From assembly GCF_905171765.1 (NCBI RefSeq), contig NC_053392.1, forward strand, positions 504,972,556-505,036,555: DNA of 64,000 bases. The letters run 5' to 3'. The DNA is from Bufo bufo. Its lineage: Eukaryota; Chordata; Amphibia; Anura; Bufonidae. Position 1 is the first letter of the stretch; every line of letters begins with the position of its first letter. Under the pieces are notes generated by a model, which saw only the letters and a program-made list of their open reading frames with translations, made no database searches and had not been told where the DNA came from. The position numbers and the translations under genes were made by a program. Shown in pieces: positions 21,270 to 33,093 of the stretch.

Positions 21270-21384
21270 TACGTACAGTGGAAAAGTATTCCGTGCCACC
21301 TTTACATGCCTGGCGCTGCACTCTTCATACCGTCGCTGGCAGCATTATGTTTTCTCGAGAGCCCAATAGAGCACAGTATCTAAG
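21270..21384 (+). CDS. APMAP: APMAP exon 2 (transmembrane exon), two apparent one-base deletions
   Basis: The acceptor TTTTTCACAG and donor AAG|GTACGG bound the exon. Its phase fits exon 1, giving the peptide TYSGKVFRATFTCLA. The frame then changes: the membrane segment ALFIPSLAALCF followed by LESPIEHSI is read one frame over. TAA then appears at 21381-21383, and exon 3 again needs another frame. Inserting one base within about 21304-21318 and one near 21381 gives a continuous signal-anchor segment followed by LSF, as in mammals. So two single bases look deleted. The exon encodes the single-pass membrane anchor near residues 40-60. Confidence 0.85.
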
Positions 21385-21913
21385 GTACGGCTAATCTGAC
21401 ACCATTGTGATGTTTTGCCTACTTGTCAAAATCGGTTACTAACCTTAGAAGGGCACAGGACCCTCTTGGACCCGCACCTACTTCCAGAACGAGACCCCCG
21501 AAGTGAGCGGAGAGCAGCTGCGCGCGCGCGCGCAGCCTCCTCCTATTTATTTCTGTGGGAGTTCTGAAAATGGCCAAGTGCTGGCTTTTCTATTTTCAGC
21601 AATGCTATAGAAGTGAATGGAGCGGTGGCCTCGCTTGGGAGGTGCACTCTCCACTTATTTCTATAGGACTTCCGAAAATAGCTGAGCGCGCTCGCTATGC
21701 TTTTTTCTGAACTTCCATAGAATTGAATGGAAAGCAGGCCGCGCATGCACGGTGCACTCTTTCGAGGGCCTGTATTAGAGATAGGTGTGGGTATTACAGG
21801 TAGGATATGCCAACAAAGTCCAAGAAGATACTACTCCTTTAATGCTGTTTTATGGCAGAGAGAAGTGGCTTATAATGGCATGGACAGGCCATCATTATTA
21901 ATACCCCTTTTAA

Positions 21914-23913
21914 AGAGGACCTGTCACCACTCCTGACTAGAGTTGTTTGCGATACCAAATTTTTGATTCGGTTTCGATACCATAAAAAAGTATTGCGATA
22001 TTCGATACCACGCAAAAAAATAAACCAAAAAAAGCCACGGCGCATTCCGCATTTTAAAAAATGGCGGATCGCACAGTTTTTATTTATTTTTTCTGTTCCG
22101 GCGTTCACCGCATAGATTTTTTTTTTTTGTAAGTTTGGACTTTTCTGACGTGGCGATATGTTTATTTATTGTTTATACATTTATATGTGAAAAATAGGAA
22201 AGGGGGTGATTCATACTTAATATTTTGGTGTTTTTTTTTTTTAAAACTTTATTTAATAACTATTTCCCCCCCTTACGGGCTAGAACCTGGGATCTTTCAT
22301 CCCTTGTCCTATTCACCCTACTAGAGCTCTATCAGGGTGAATAGGACTTCACACTGTCCCTGCTGCCCTGTGCTCTGTGCACACAGCATCAGGGATGTCA
22401 CCATGGCAATCGGAGCCCCAGGATTACACTGCTGGGGCTCCGATCAGAAGCTGCCACTGCCACCAATGAGGGGGAGAGGAGAGGACCCTGTGGCCACTGC
22501 CACCAATGAGGGGGGGAGGAGAGGACCCTGTGGCCACTGCCACCAATGATTTTAATAATGGTGGGGGAGGAGGCACTGTGCCAATGATTTTAATGGGGTG
22601 GGGGGAGGGCACACTGCGCCACCAATGATAATTACCCCTTAATACAGGAGGTGGGTACTGGCAGATCAGCGGCAGTTAACCCCTCAGGTGCCACACCTGA
22701 GGGGGTTAACTGCCGCTGATCGCAGCTCCCTGTCAGTGGCAGGGTGCCGGCAATGCGATTCTGCTGCCGACACCCGCCTCCTGTATTATGTGTTAAAGAC
22801 TACTTTTCCTGGGTCCAGACTTTTAAGTATTAGGCTATACAGAGCGGCGCCCAGAGATGTCCTTGCACTTGCCATTTTTCCTGGGCGCCGCTCCGTTCGC
22901 CCGCTGTGCCCCATTACTGTCTCCTCTCCTGCTCCATATGCTAATTACTATCTGAGCAATGGGGAGGAGACATCAGCTTCTCTAGTGGGCGTTCCTTCTC
23001 CCTGGCTGTAGCGCTGTCCAATTGCAGCGCAGGGAGAAGGAACGCCCACTAGAGAAGCTGTCTCCTCCCCATTGCTCCGATTGTAATTAGAATATGGAGC
23101 AGAAGAGGAGACAGTAATGGGGCACAGCGGGCGAACGGAGCGGCGCCCAGGAATAATGGTAAGTGCAGGGACATCTCTGAGCGCCGCTCTGTGTAGGAAA
23201 AGTCGTATCATTGGTGGCACAGTGTGGCCGCCCCCCCTCCGCCCCTCTCTCCTCATTGGTGGCAGCAGCAGCACAGGGGGGAGGGAGAGACTGCTTCCTT
23301 CTTCCCTGTGCTGCTGAGGGAACATGAGCGTGCCGACAGCAGCGCGCTCATGTTCTATATTAGACTGCGCAGCAGCGCAGCCCAGTATCGAAAAAATGGA
23401 AATCCCGGTATCGTATCGATACCGGGACAAAAGTATCGATTAGGTATCGAAATTTCGATACCCGCAACAACCCTACTCCTGACATGCCTGTTTTAATAGC
23501 TTCATGCATTCCCGATGTAATAACGATTCCAGACCATCTATTCTTATGGCTCTGTGTTGTGCCCTTCCTTTTATTATTTCTACCAGAAGTTATGGATGAA
23601 TTGCTAGCAGTCTGCAGTAAGGGTACAGAGAGGGTACAGAGGGGGAGGTAACCAGTTGGGGGTGTGTCCCTGTACAGAAATTGGCAGCACTGATTGGATA
23701 GAGTGAGTCTGTGCAGGTACACACCCCCAACTTGTTACCTCCCCTCTGTACCCTTACTGCAGACTGCTAGCAATTCAGTCATAACTTCTGGTAGAAATAA
23801 TCCAGGAATGGCACATCATAGAGCCATAAGAATAGATGCTTCAGAATTGTTGTTACATGGGGAATGCACAAAGTTATTAAAACAGGCATGTCAGAAGTGG
23901 TGACAGGTCCTCT
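21914..23913. mobile_element. TTAA-flanked MITE carrying a nested hAT element
   Basis: TTAA at 21910-21913 and 23914-23917. Ends AGAGGACCTGTCACCAC and GTGGTGACAGGTCCTCT are inverted repeats. Without the nested insert the element is about 450 bp and fold-back: GGTACACACCCCCAAC near 23716 pairs with the GTTGGGGGTGTGTCCC block near 23655. Confidence 0.9.
21938..23475. mobile_element. Non-autonomous hAT element with 8-bp target duplication
   Basis: CTCCTGAC occurs at 21930-21937 and 23476-23483, an 8-bp duplication typical of hAT. Termini are TAGAGTTGTTTGCGATACC and GATACCCGCAACAACCCTA, imperfect inverted repeats. The interior has GC-rich palindromic blocks (GCGGGCGAACGGAGCGGCGC and its complement) but no transposase. 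Confidence 0.88.
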
Positions 23914-24270
23914 TTAAGGATGAAGTATGCCCAATCCCTTAGGCTCCTTTTCCTGGTTTAGCCTTAAGCCATATCCATTACCAACCCAGTGAGTCCACTT
24001 CTCCTATTGGTCCCGTGGCAAGTCCAGGAACCTTTCTTTCATATTATTAAGCATGTAAGGCTACACAGTTGGGTTCCATAGTCAGGACTAAGAGTCCTGT
24101 TACAGCGGCCAGTGGGACTCTTGAACCGGTAGGTACAACTAGATTGTTCAGTGTTGTAGGTCAGAATGGAGACAGTGTAAACCTCTCGTCGGATTAATAG
24201 CCACGCATACAAATGCTTATATAAGGGGCCATGGGAGTCTGTCAGCGATCACTGGTAACCGATTGTTTAG

Positions 24271-25022
24271 GCCTCTTTCACACTTGCGTTGTTGGGATCC
24301 GGCATGCACTTCCGTTGCCGGAGGTGCCTGCCGGATCCGTAACAACGCAAGTGTACTGAAAGCATTTGAAGACGGAACCGTCTTCCAAATGCTTTCAGTG
24401 TTACTATGGCACCCAGGACGCTATTAAAGTCCTGGTTGCCATAGTAGGAGCGGGGAGCGGGGGAGCGGTATACTTACAGTCCGTGCGGCTCCCCGGGCGC
24501 TCCAGAATGACGTCAGAGCGCCCCATGCGCATGGATGAACGTGATCCATGCGCTTGGGGCGCCCTGACGTCACTCTGGAGCGCCCGGGGAGCCGCACGGA
24601 CGGTAAGTATGCTGCTCCCCTGCTCCCCGCTACACTTACCATGGCTGTCAGGACTTTAGCGTCCCGGCAGCCATGGTAACTATTCAGAAAAAAGCTAAAC
24701 GTCGGGTCCGGCAATGCGCCGAAACGACGTTTAGCTTAAGGCCGGATCCGGTCAATGCCTTTCAATGGGCATTGATCCCGGATCCGGCCTTGCGGCAAGT
24801 CTTCAGGATTTTTGGCCGGAGCAAAAAGCGCAGCATGCTGCGGTATTTTCTCCGGCCAAAAAACGTTCCGTACCGGAACTGAAGACATCCTGATGCATCC
24901 TGAACGGATTACTCTCCATTCAGAATGCATTAGGATAATCCTGATCAGTATTCTTCCGGCATAGAGTCCCGACGACGGAACTCTATGCCGGAAGACAATA
25001 ACGCAAGTGTGAAAGAGCCCTT
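24271..25022. mobile_element. MITE of about 750 bp, inverted copy of 17200-17970
   Basis: It reads as the reverse complement of the intron 1 element over nearly its full length, including the central ACGTCA palindrome and CTGAAGACATCCTGATGCAT near 24878. Ends are GCCTCTTTCACACTTGCG and CGCAAGTGTGAAAGAGCCC. Confidence 0.88.
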
Positions 25023-25085
25023 AGTAGTGTTATACCACTGACATTAGTATTGATTTGTACTATATATTTGTGTTGTATGTTTTAG

Positions 25086-25201
25086 CTTTCAAGCTCCACC
25101 TCTGATGACTGGTGTTCTGGAGCCAAATGTCAAACTGAGAAAAGCTGAGCGATTGTATGAGGGCCAACTAGTGGGTCCAGAATCGATAGTGAACATCGGA
25201 G
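25086..25201 (+). CDS. APMAP: APMAP exon 3
   Basis: Acceptor TGTTTTAG before CTTTCAAGC, donor GGAG|GTAGGT. It encodes FQAPPLMTGVLEPNVKL then RKAERLYEGQLVGPESIVNI, the conserved start of the luminal/extracellular propeller (the NQLVGPESI block of vertebrate APMAP). It is open in the expected frame. One base completes the codon from exon 2 and one base is left for exon 4. Confidence 0.95.
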
Positions 25202-25755
25202 GTAGGTTATTATTAAAATTTTACATTATTTTTTTTTTTTCTTTGAGCTTGTGAAGAAAATCTTAAGGATTTGCAGTTTTGTATTAAAGGGCATCTGTCA
25301 GCAGTTTTGTACCTATGATACTGGCTGACCTGTTACATGTGCTCTTGGCAGCTGAAAGCATCTGTGTTGGTCCCATGTTCATATGTGCCCGCGTGGCTGA
25401 GAAAAATGATGTTTCAATATATGGAAATAAGCCTCTAGGAGCAACGGGGGCCTTGCCATTACACCTAGAGGCTCTGCTCTCTGCAACTTTCGTACCCTCT
25501 CAATCAAAGTGGAGAGGTCGCGGCAGTTGTAAAATAAAAAATAAAAAAATTATATACTCTCCTGTGCCATTCTCTGCGCTGCCGTTCAGGTCCTCCTGCT
25601 GTTTGTTTTTGGGCTGCAGCAGGGATGTGCAGGTATATAGCACTTGGCTGCTGTAGCCAGTCCCTGTCTTCAGTGGTCTTGTGCCGTATACAAACAAACA
25701 AACAGCAACTTGGCATCCAAACATACGGTATATGCAGCTGAACAGGAAGCCTTAA

Positions 25756-26198
25756 AGGGGTTGTCTCGCTTAAGCAAATAGCATTTATTATGTACAAGCC
25801 ACTTACTAATGTATTGTGATTGTCCATATTGTCTCCTTTGCTGGCTGGATTCATTTTTCCATGACATTATACACTGGTCGTTTCCATGGTTACGACCACC
25901 CTGCAATCCATTATCATGGCTGTGCTTGCACACTATAGGAAAAAAAAAGAGCCCCATGTGTGATCTTTCGGTCCCGGCCACCGGAGAGGCTGGCGCTTTT
26001 TCTTATAGTGTGCAAGCAAGGCCATCGCGGACGAATTGAAGGTTGGTCGTAACCATGGAAACGAGCAGTGTATATTGTGATGGAAAAATGAATCCAGCCA
26101 GCAAAGGAGGCAAAATGGACAATCACAATACATGAATAAGTGGTTTGAATAAACTTTCTCTACATGATAAATATCACTTGCTGAAGTGAGACAACCCC
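25756..26198. mobile_element. TTAA-flanked fold-back MITE
   Basis: TTAA at 25752-25755 and 26199-26202. Left arm AGGGGTTGTCTCGC and right arm GTGAGACAACCCCT. Inner arms with TGTATTGTGATTGTCCAT and ATCCAGCCAGCAAAGGAG are mutually inverted. A sister copy lies at 45895-46332. Confidence 0.9.
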
Positions 26199-26645
26199 TT
26201 TAAGAGCACATCCGGTTTGGCACAATAGAGGGGTAAGTATTGAGCAGAATATCTTCCTTCTGTAGCTCAGCACACCGTGACATTTTCACTGAAAGCCAGA
26301 GAACCCCTTTAAGCATTCAGATCCAGGTACTGGCTTGAAAAATATTGAATATTTTCCTTGGACAGCCCCTTTTAAATTACCATATGTTTTATTGAAATTT
26401 TTCGGTACAACCAAAATAGAGACATGTGCAAATTCAAACAATGTTAACAGTTCAAACATTATGTCCACAAAACTGTGGTGGGTATACACACCCGTCATCA
26501 CATAGTGCAACTCATGGGAGAATATGAGTTAGACATATCTAAATGGACATGTAAAATTGCAGTAACATATAGACAGACAAGACATTGGACAAGGGAACAG
26601 GGGGGAGGAAAGGAAGGGGGAAGGGTACACTTTCTGCTGAAGCGG

Positions 26646-29600
26646 TTAAACCTGCGCATCACGAAATGCGGCTGATGAGCGAAAGTCTTCCCAGGGGCCC
26701 CATATCTTCACATATCGTGCGGTGTCTGCGGGCGTAATGCTAATGAGATCTTCCAGCCTCTGATACAGAGCAATTTCGTCAAACCACTCCTCAGGTGAAG
26801 GGGGAGAAGGGGATTTCCAATGCCTGGGAATCACTGCCTTTGCTGCCTGAACCATATATTTTAGGAGGGATTTCTTATATGCTGGGACATTCAGGACACT
26901 GTCGAACAATAAAAGAGCTTCTGGGGAATTTTGGAGAGGGACACCCGTGACTTCTTTAATTATTCTATGAACGAAGTTCCAGAAGGGCCTTAAGCCGTTA
27001 CAGTTCCACCACACATGGATCATCGTGCCTTCCTCTTTAAGACCTCTCCAACATCGGTCCGATACTGTCGGGAACCATTTGTGGAGTAGTGCTGGTACTC
27101 TGTACCATCTAGATATAATTTTGTAGCTCGTTTCCTGAACTTTGGCCGAAACCGTTGATTTGTGTGCTAGAAGGAAGCATCTGTTCCACTGGGCTGGGGT
27201 ATAATGATTCCCCAGATCCCGCTCCCAGGCTGGACAATATGGAGGAAGGCATGAGGATCGCTGGTGTATCAGTAGTTTGTATACCTAGGATATGGGGTGT
27301 AGGGTCGCTGAGGAGGAGACGCACATCTGCTCAAACTCAGTGAGTTTCCTGGCCAGAGTGTGGGTTCTACTTAGAGAGGTATAAAAGTGTTGGAGCTGCA
27401 GGTATTCGAAGGAGTTGCGGGTTAGTGGAGCCTCTAAAATCTGGGACAGGGGTTTTAGTGCGGGGCCAGAGAGAACCTGGCAGAAGCTGATCGGTCGGGT
27501 TCTTGAGCCTTGAAGAAAATGTTTAGAAGAGTGTCCTGGAGGGAATCTAGGATGATCCGTGACTGGCACCAGAGGGCCTATAGGGTCAATCAGTGAGGTG
27601 AGCGACTAATGGATGCTAAGGTTGCAAGGGTATGGTGAGCAGAGAAGGACAAATGTGACGACGTTTGGCGTGGAGAGCCCACTAGCCATGGGAGGGTTGA
27701 TACCGCGCACATTGAAGTATCCTTTGTAATTTGCACCCACGACTTGGGAGAATCAGTACGCGTGAAGTCCAACAGTCGGGCATATGCTGCAGAGTGATAG
27801 TATAGTCTACAATCTGGAAGACCCACTCCTCCTGTTTCCTTGGTGCGAGTCATTATCTCCCATTTTATCCGTGGTCGGCCAGGGGCCCTACAAATTGCGT
27901 GAAGCACCTACGGAGTTGGGACCAAAAGTGGACGGTATGTGAAGGGGGATAGTCTGTAAAAGGTACAGTAGTTTTGGCAAAAGGGTCATCTTTACTATAC
28001 TAATCCTTCCAAACCAAGAAAAGTCCCGTTTACGCCATCCGTCTAAGTCTTTTTGGAACTGTAAGAGGAGGGGCGCGAAGTTCAATTTATGAAGTCGTGA
28101 GAGGTCTGCTGTCACTTTAATCCCCAAATACGTTATGCCTTTAGGTGGCCAGGTAAAGGGAAAAGAAGCCTTAAGAGCAGGGGTCAGGTCACTTGGCAAA
28201 GTGACGTCTAAGGCCTCTGACTTGGACATATTATTCTTAAAATTGGACCAAGTACCAAATTGAGATATTTCCCGAAGTAAGGACGGCAAAGAGATACCTG
28301 GGTTGGTTATGTAGAGAAGGAGATCGTCAGCAAACGCCGCACATTTATACTCTTGTGATCCGATCTTTATTCCCGTTATTTCTGGATTGGCACGTATAGA
28401 AGCCAGCAGGTGTTCCATAACTAGAACGTACAATAAGGGGGACAATGGGCAGCCCTGCGTGTCCATTATGAATTGGAAAGGGGGGGGGGGGGGGGGGAGA
28501 GGGCCCCATTTACTTTGACTCTAGCGGTGGGATGTTGGTACAGTGTCAGGATCTTTGACAGGAATATTGGGCCCAAACCTATATGTGAAAGAGTCTCATG
28601 GATGGCGCGCCAAGATATCCGGTCAAAGGCCTTTTCTGCGTCTAGGGAAAGCACCATAAGGGGGACCTTTTTAGATTTGGCATAGTGGATGATGTCTAGG
28701 GTTTGTCCCCGGCACAAATCCAACCTGATCAGCGCAAACCTGTTCGCCATTAATTTGGCGAAGATCTTGAGATCAACGTTTAAAAGGGAGATAGGACGAT
28801 AGCTGGCACACAGGTGCGGGTCCTTTCCTGGTTTCGGAATGACCGTAATATGCGCCTCCGTTGTCTGCGCCGGGAAAGGGAGCCCAGGAGACACTCCATT
28901 GAAGACTTGGAGCATAATAGGGGAAAGATTGGAGGAAAGGCTTTGTAAAACCTAGCCGTGAACCCGTCAGGGCCTGGGCGCTTGCCACCCGGGAGCGACT
29001 TAAGTACCGTATGAAGTTCAGTGTCTGTGAATGGAGCCTCCATAGTGGCAGAATCGAGCGCAGAAAGCTTGGGAAGTAGGAGAGGTAGGTCGGAAGATTT
29101 GCCCACTACTTGAGGGGATGTTTGGGGCAGATTATAGAGCTTCGAGTAGAAGGAGTGGAAAGTAGCCGCGATATCAGCGGTTGTGTGAATCATACGATCC
29201 TGGGCATTTTTGATAGCGGGAATATGGGAGGCTGCTAGTCTTCCCCTTAGAGCCCTTGCCAAAATACGGCCACTTTTATTCCCGTATTCGTACAATTTAC
29301 TCCTGCAAATTTGAAGCATACGTTTGTAGGATACATCTAGGAGGCGTTTAGCTTCCATACGTGCATTCTGGAGATCATGCAGGGTTTGCAGGGTAAGTGC
29401 TCGTTTGTGGGCAAGTTCCAGGGAAGTGACTCTTTGTAGAGAAAGCTTAAGTGAATGGGCTTTCTCCTTCTTGAGACGGGAGCCGTGCTTAATGAGCACA
29501 CCTCGGAGAATACACTTCAAGGCCTCCCATTGGATCGGTATTGGGGTAGAATCCTCCTTGTGATCTGATAAGAAGTTTTTTATACTGCTAGCAAGGTCAG

Positions 29601-30375
29601 CAGCGCACCCCGCGTCAAGAAGGAGACTTTCCTTTAATCGACATGTCCATTCCTGTCTAGAGAGGAAGGGCAAATTCAGGGAGCAGTATATGGGAGCGTG
29701 GTCAGACCAAAGGATATTTCCTATTTGTGTGCAGTCAAGCCAGGATAGGGCCGATTGCTGGATAAGGATATGGTCAATGCGACTATATGAGCCATGGGGG
29801 GCGGAATAAAAGGTGTAATCCTTATCAACTGGGTGCTGGATCCTCCAGGTGTCTCGCAATTGCAATTGGAGCAGTGCCCGTTTTACCTTTTTAATGGTGG
29901 AATATGTGAGGGAGGCATGTCCAGTCGAATTGTCAAGTGTCAGATTAAGGTCACCACATAAGATAACTGTCCCCCGGAGCAACGGTATGACGTTATTAAT
30001 GAGGTTTACAATGAAGGGAGCTTGATTTTGGTTAGGGGCATATACGTTAAGGAAGGTTCATTCCTGGCCTCCAATAAGTAATGCGAGGGCCAGATATCTC
30101 GCATCTGGGTCGGCAGTACATCCCAGCACTTGATGGGGTAAAGACTTGTGAATCGCTATGGCGACTCCTTTGGTCTTATTTACCGCATTATTTGCAAAGT
30201 GCCAGGTGGTGTAGTGTCGATGTCGTATGTTCGGGGCGCTACCCTCCTTGAAGTGCGTTTCTTGGAAACAGACAATATGTACCTTTTGGCGATGGAAGTG
30301 ATGAAGTACCTGGGCCCTTTTTTCGGGAGCGTTGAGACCCTTCGCGTTGAATGATGCGATCTTCAGAGACCCCAT
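26646..30375 (-). pseudogene. L1-type ORF2 (endonuclease + reverse transcriptase) pseudogene
   Basis: The ATG at 30375 opens MGSLKIASFNAKGLNAPEKR with QETHF shortly after, the N-terminal block of an apurinic-type endonuclease. GDLNLTLD (about 29950) and SDHAPI (about 29700) carry further catalytic residues. RT domain: PGPDGF near 28960, [17 protein letters not shown] near 28780, DAEKAFDRISW near 28640, [10 protein letters not shown] near 28450 and FADDLLLY, the YxDD-equivalent box, near 28330. The C-terminal part runs to 26646. A run of 18 G at 28479-28496 breaks the frame between LSP and QGCP, and several other breaks occur. Confidence 0.88.
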
Positions 30376-30777
30376 TGCTGTGGGGGAAGGAAAAAAAACA
30401 CAAGGGAGGCACGGGGAGACAACCGACAAAAAACAAAAAGAGGAGAGAAAAATAAAATAAAATAGAAGTAAACAAACAGGAGGAAAACCCTGAAAAAGGG
30501 AAAATAGAGTGGTTTTATGTGACCCGAAGGTCCAAAGAGGCTGTCGCTTGGGGAAGACACCCCAAGGGAAAGTCTCTACTTATTTGGGGGAGAAAGTGTC
30601 AGCCAGACAAGAGCTGACCCTGAACAACACCAGTGGATGCAAATGGAAACTTATAAGCACCAGCAGATTTAGAGCATAAAGACAGATAAAGAAAATGGGC
30701 AAACAACTAAGAACCAATAAGGAACATTCAGCATGTTAAAGCTTTAGTAGTCCCAGGCAGGTTAAGCAGGGAGCCCC

Positions 30778-32873
30778 TCAGGTGGTGAGGCGAGGTGGGG
30801 ATCTGCGACTTGAGTAGCCTGGTCCTTTCTGGCGTCGTCCTCTTGAGGCCGGAACAGAAGAACTGGACGCTCTTTCAGCAGGCGGTGGACGCTGTCGCCC
30901 CATCGACTCAGAGGCAGGCGGGAGGAGAGAAGGCCAGGGTCCCAAATCAACCGGTGGCAAGTCCAGCTGCTGTAGAAAGTGGGGGAGATCTGTAGGGTCC
31001 CGCAGGGTGACGACTTGATCTTTAGGGCCCGCAAATAGAGCAAAAGGAAAGCCCCAGCGGTAAGAGATACTGCGCTCTTTGAGGAGGTGCAAGAGTGGGC
31101 GCAGAGCGGCACGTTGGGCTAGGGCAGTGGTGGCGAACCTATGGCACGGGTGCCAGAGGTGGCACTCAGAGCCCTCCCTGTGGGCACCCACACCCTGGAA
31201 AAAGTCTAATATGCCTTAGACTTTTTCTGCCATTCATCAGCGCAGGGCGCACTATGAACAGCACAGGCAGCGCACTGAATGTAGCTATTATAGCTAAGTG
31301 ATAAAGTACATGGAAGATACAATATATTGGACTGTAGTATTCAGGGTAAATTGCCGTGTTGGCACCTTGTGATAAATAAGTGGGTTTTGGGTTGCAGTTT
31401 GGGCACTCGGTCTCTAAACGGTTCGCCCTCACTGGGCTAGGGTGTAGCGGGATAAGTCCTGTAGCAAGATAAAGGGGACACCATCGTAGGACAGAGACAA
31501 CATCTGTCGGGCCTTGAGCAGAATCTGATCCTTGACGGCATAAAGGTGGACTCTGCAGATGACGTCCCTTGGCTTTGAGGGGTCAGGGTTGGGAGGTCTC
31601 AATGCTCTATGGGCTCGGTCGATTTCGATGTTGGAGCTTGACGGACGTCCCAGGAGGTCATTGAAAATTTTTACAATGGTAGGTAGAAGAACCGCCTGTG
31701 TTATTGACTCAGGGAGGCCTCTGATCCGAATATTATTGCGACGGCTCCTATTTTCGACATCATCCAGATGATATTGCAAGGCGTGTAGCTGTGCATCATG
31801 GGATTGTAGTTTGTCTTTCAATACCTGCACATCTGCAGACAAGGAATCATGTTCCTGTTGAACAGTGTCCACATTTGTATCAATCAAGGCCATCTCAGAG
31901 CGCACTTGCGTGAATTCTCTTTTACATTCTTGTAAAATGTTAGCTGCAAAACTAGAGAGGTCTGCCTTGGTGGGAAGTGAGCACATCAGGTTGCGTAAGT
32001 CCGCCATGGTAGGTGGCCGAGAGTCCTCGTCAGGTAGAGGAGCATGGGGCACAGATCTCTGGGGCAAAGGTGGAGAGCCCCATGAGGTTGACGCAGCAGG
32101 GGCAACCAGGGTCTGTGTGCCTGATGAAGCAGTGCCATCATGGCGTGGGTGGGATCCGTCCCACGACGACCCCGTGGACCAGTGTGGGGAATTTGCTAGG
32201 GACGGCTCAGGAGAGCGAGTTGAGGGAGGCTCCCGCAGCGTGCATGGGGAAGAGGCCGCAGCCTGTGGTGAGTTTGAGGCCCTTTCATTAGCCTTTTCAG
32301 GTTGCCCCCGGTGAGAAGGGTCTCTCTGTGGCTGGGAATGTCCATAAAGCTGGCTGGAGCACCCGACCAGGGGGACCCAGTGGGAGATCCCACCCCTGGG
32401 CTTAGTGAGGCTGCAGGCGAGGTGGGGGTTCTAGGACCCCAGGCGACAGGGTGAGGGGCCAACTGAGGAGCCCTCTGTAGCGGGGGGAACTCCTCCTCAC
32501 TAACCTGAATCGCCGGAAAGCAGGGAGACATCGCGGCAGTTGTCAGGCCTCCTCCCTGGGCTGAAGATGAGGGATCAGCGTGCGTTCCAGGGCCCTCTTC
32601 TTCCTGGGCATGAGACACCTGGGTCTGGTCAGGGCTGCTGCCCAGAGGCCGTACAGATGCGGACCGGACTCTCCGTCGATCCGGTAAGTGCGACAGCTGT
32701 TTCGGGTGCTCATCTTCAGGCTCAGCAAGTACCGCTGTGAGCGGAGTTGCATCAGGGCCAGCGGCGCCATCTTGGAAACGCTCGGCGCGCTCGGTCAAGT
32801 CGGGGCCTGTTGTTGCAGGCTGCCTGGCGAAAAGCCTGGGTATGTCCCCCTGTGAAGATGTCAGGGGGGCCAC
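30778..32873 (-). pseudogene. L1-type ORF1 pseudogene split by a hAT insertion
   Basis: A proline/serine-rich N-terminus (from about 32873) is followed, after a frame break near 32200, by a coiled coil (TNVDTVQQEHDSLSADV, about 31880) and the RRM-like signature VENRSRRNNIRIRGLPE (about 31750). LSRYTLAQ ends at about 31435 and, across the inserted element, RAALRPLLHLLKERSISYRWG resumes at about 31116 (the C-terminal domain). The tail is basic and ends near 30778. ORF1 proteins bind LINE RNA as trimers. Confidence 0.85.
31125..31434. mobile_element. 310-bp non-autonomous hAT element inserted in L1 ORF1
   Basis: Terminal inverted repeats CAGTGGTGGCGAACC and GGTTCGCCCTCACTG, flanked by GGCTAGGG at 31117-31124 and 31435-31442 (8-bp target duplication). 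The subterminal GGCACGGGTGCCAGAGGTGG and GCAGTTTGGGCACTCGG resemble a hAT/Charlie family that I recall as widespread in vertebrates. It has no transposase. Confidence 0.93.
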
Positions 32874-33093
32874 AGAGCGGGTCCTAACCTTTTTGGCGGT
32901 GGATTAACTCCGGTGCTGTGGAGGAGCTTGCAGCACACACGTCTTCACTCCTGCATAGCTGGCCACACCCCCCCCATATATATATATATTTTTTTTAAAG
33001 TTGTGTTCATTGTTTAGTATGTGCTTTCGTCATGCCAAGAACTGTGTGATATATGCATTTGTAAGATTTATTTATAATGAGGTTTTTCCCTAG

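Larger units (their letters stand above)
21385..25085 (+). other. APMAP: APMAP intron 2 (3.7 kb)
   Basis: GT at 21385 and AG at 25084-25085. It holds a nested pair of MITEs and the inverted partner of the intron 1 MITE. The stretch 23918-24270 has no recognised element. Confidence 0.8.
26385..32970 (-). mobile_element. Nearly full-length but decayed L1-type LINE
   Basis: On the minus strand, ORF1 (about 32873-30778) and ORF2 (about 30375-26646) are in the usual order with a short inter-ORF gap. The total is about 6.6 kb including a 310-bp hAT insertion at 31125-31434. The 3' end abuts a T-rich stretch near 26385. A clear target duplication was not defined. Many frameshifts show it is dead. 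Placement in the L1/Tx1 group is by motif order and sequence feel. Confidence 0.85.
25202..33093 (+). other. APMAP: APMAP intron 3 (7.9 kb)
   Basis: GT at 25202 and AG at 33092-33093. Most of it is a minus-strand LINE (26385-32970). The parts 25202-25751 and 26203-26384 carry only short MITE debris (for example GGCATCTGTCAGCAG near 25289). Confidence 0.85.
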
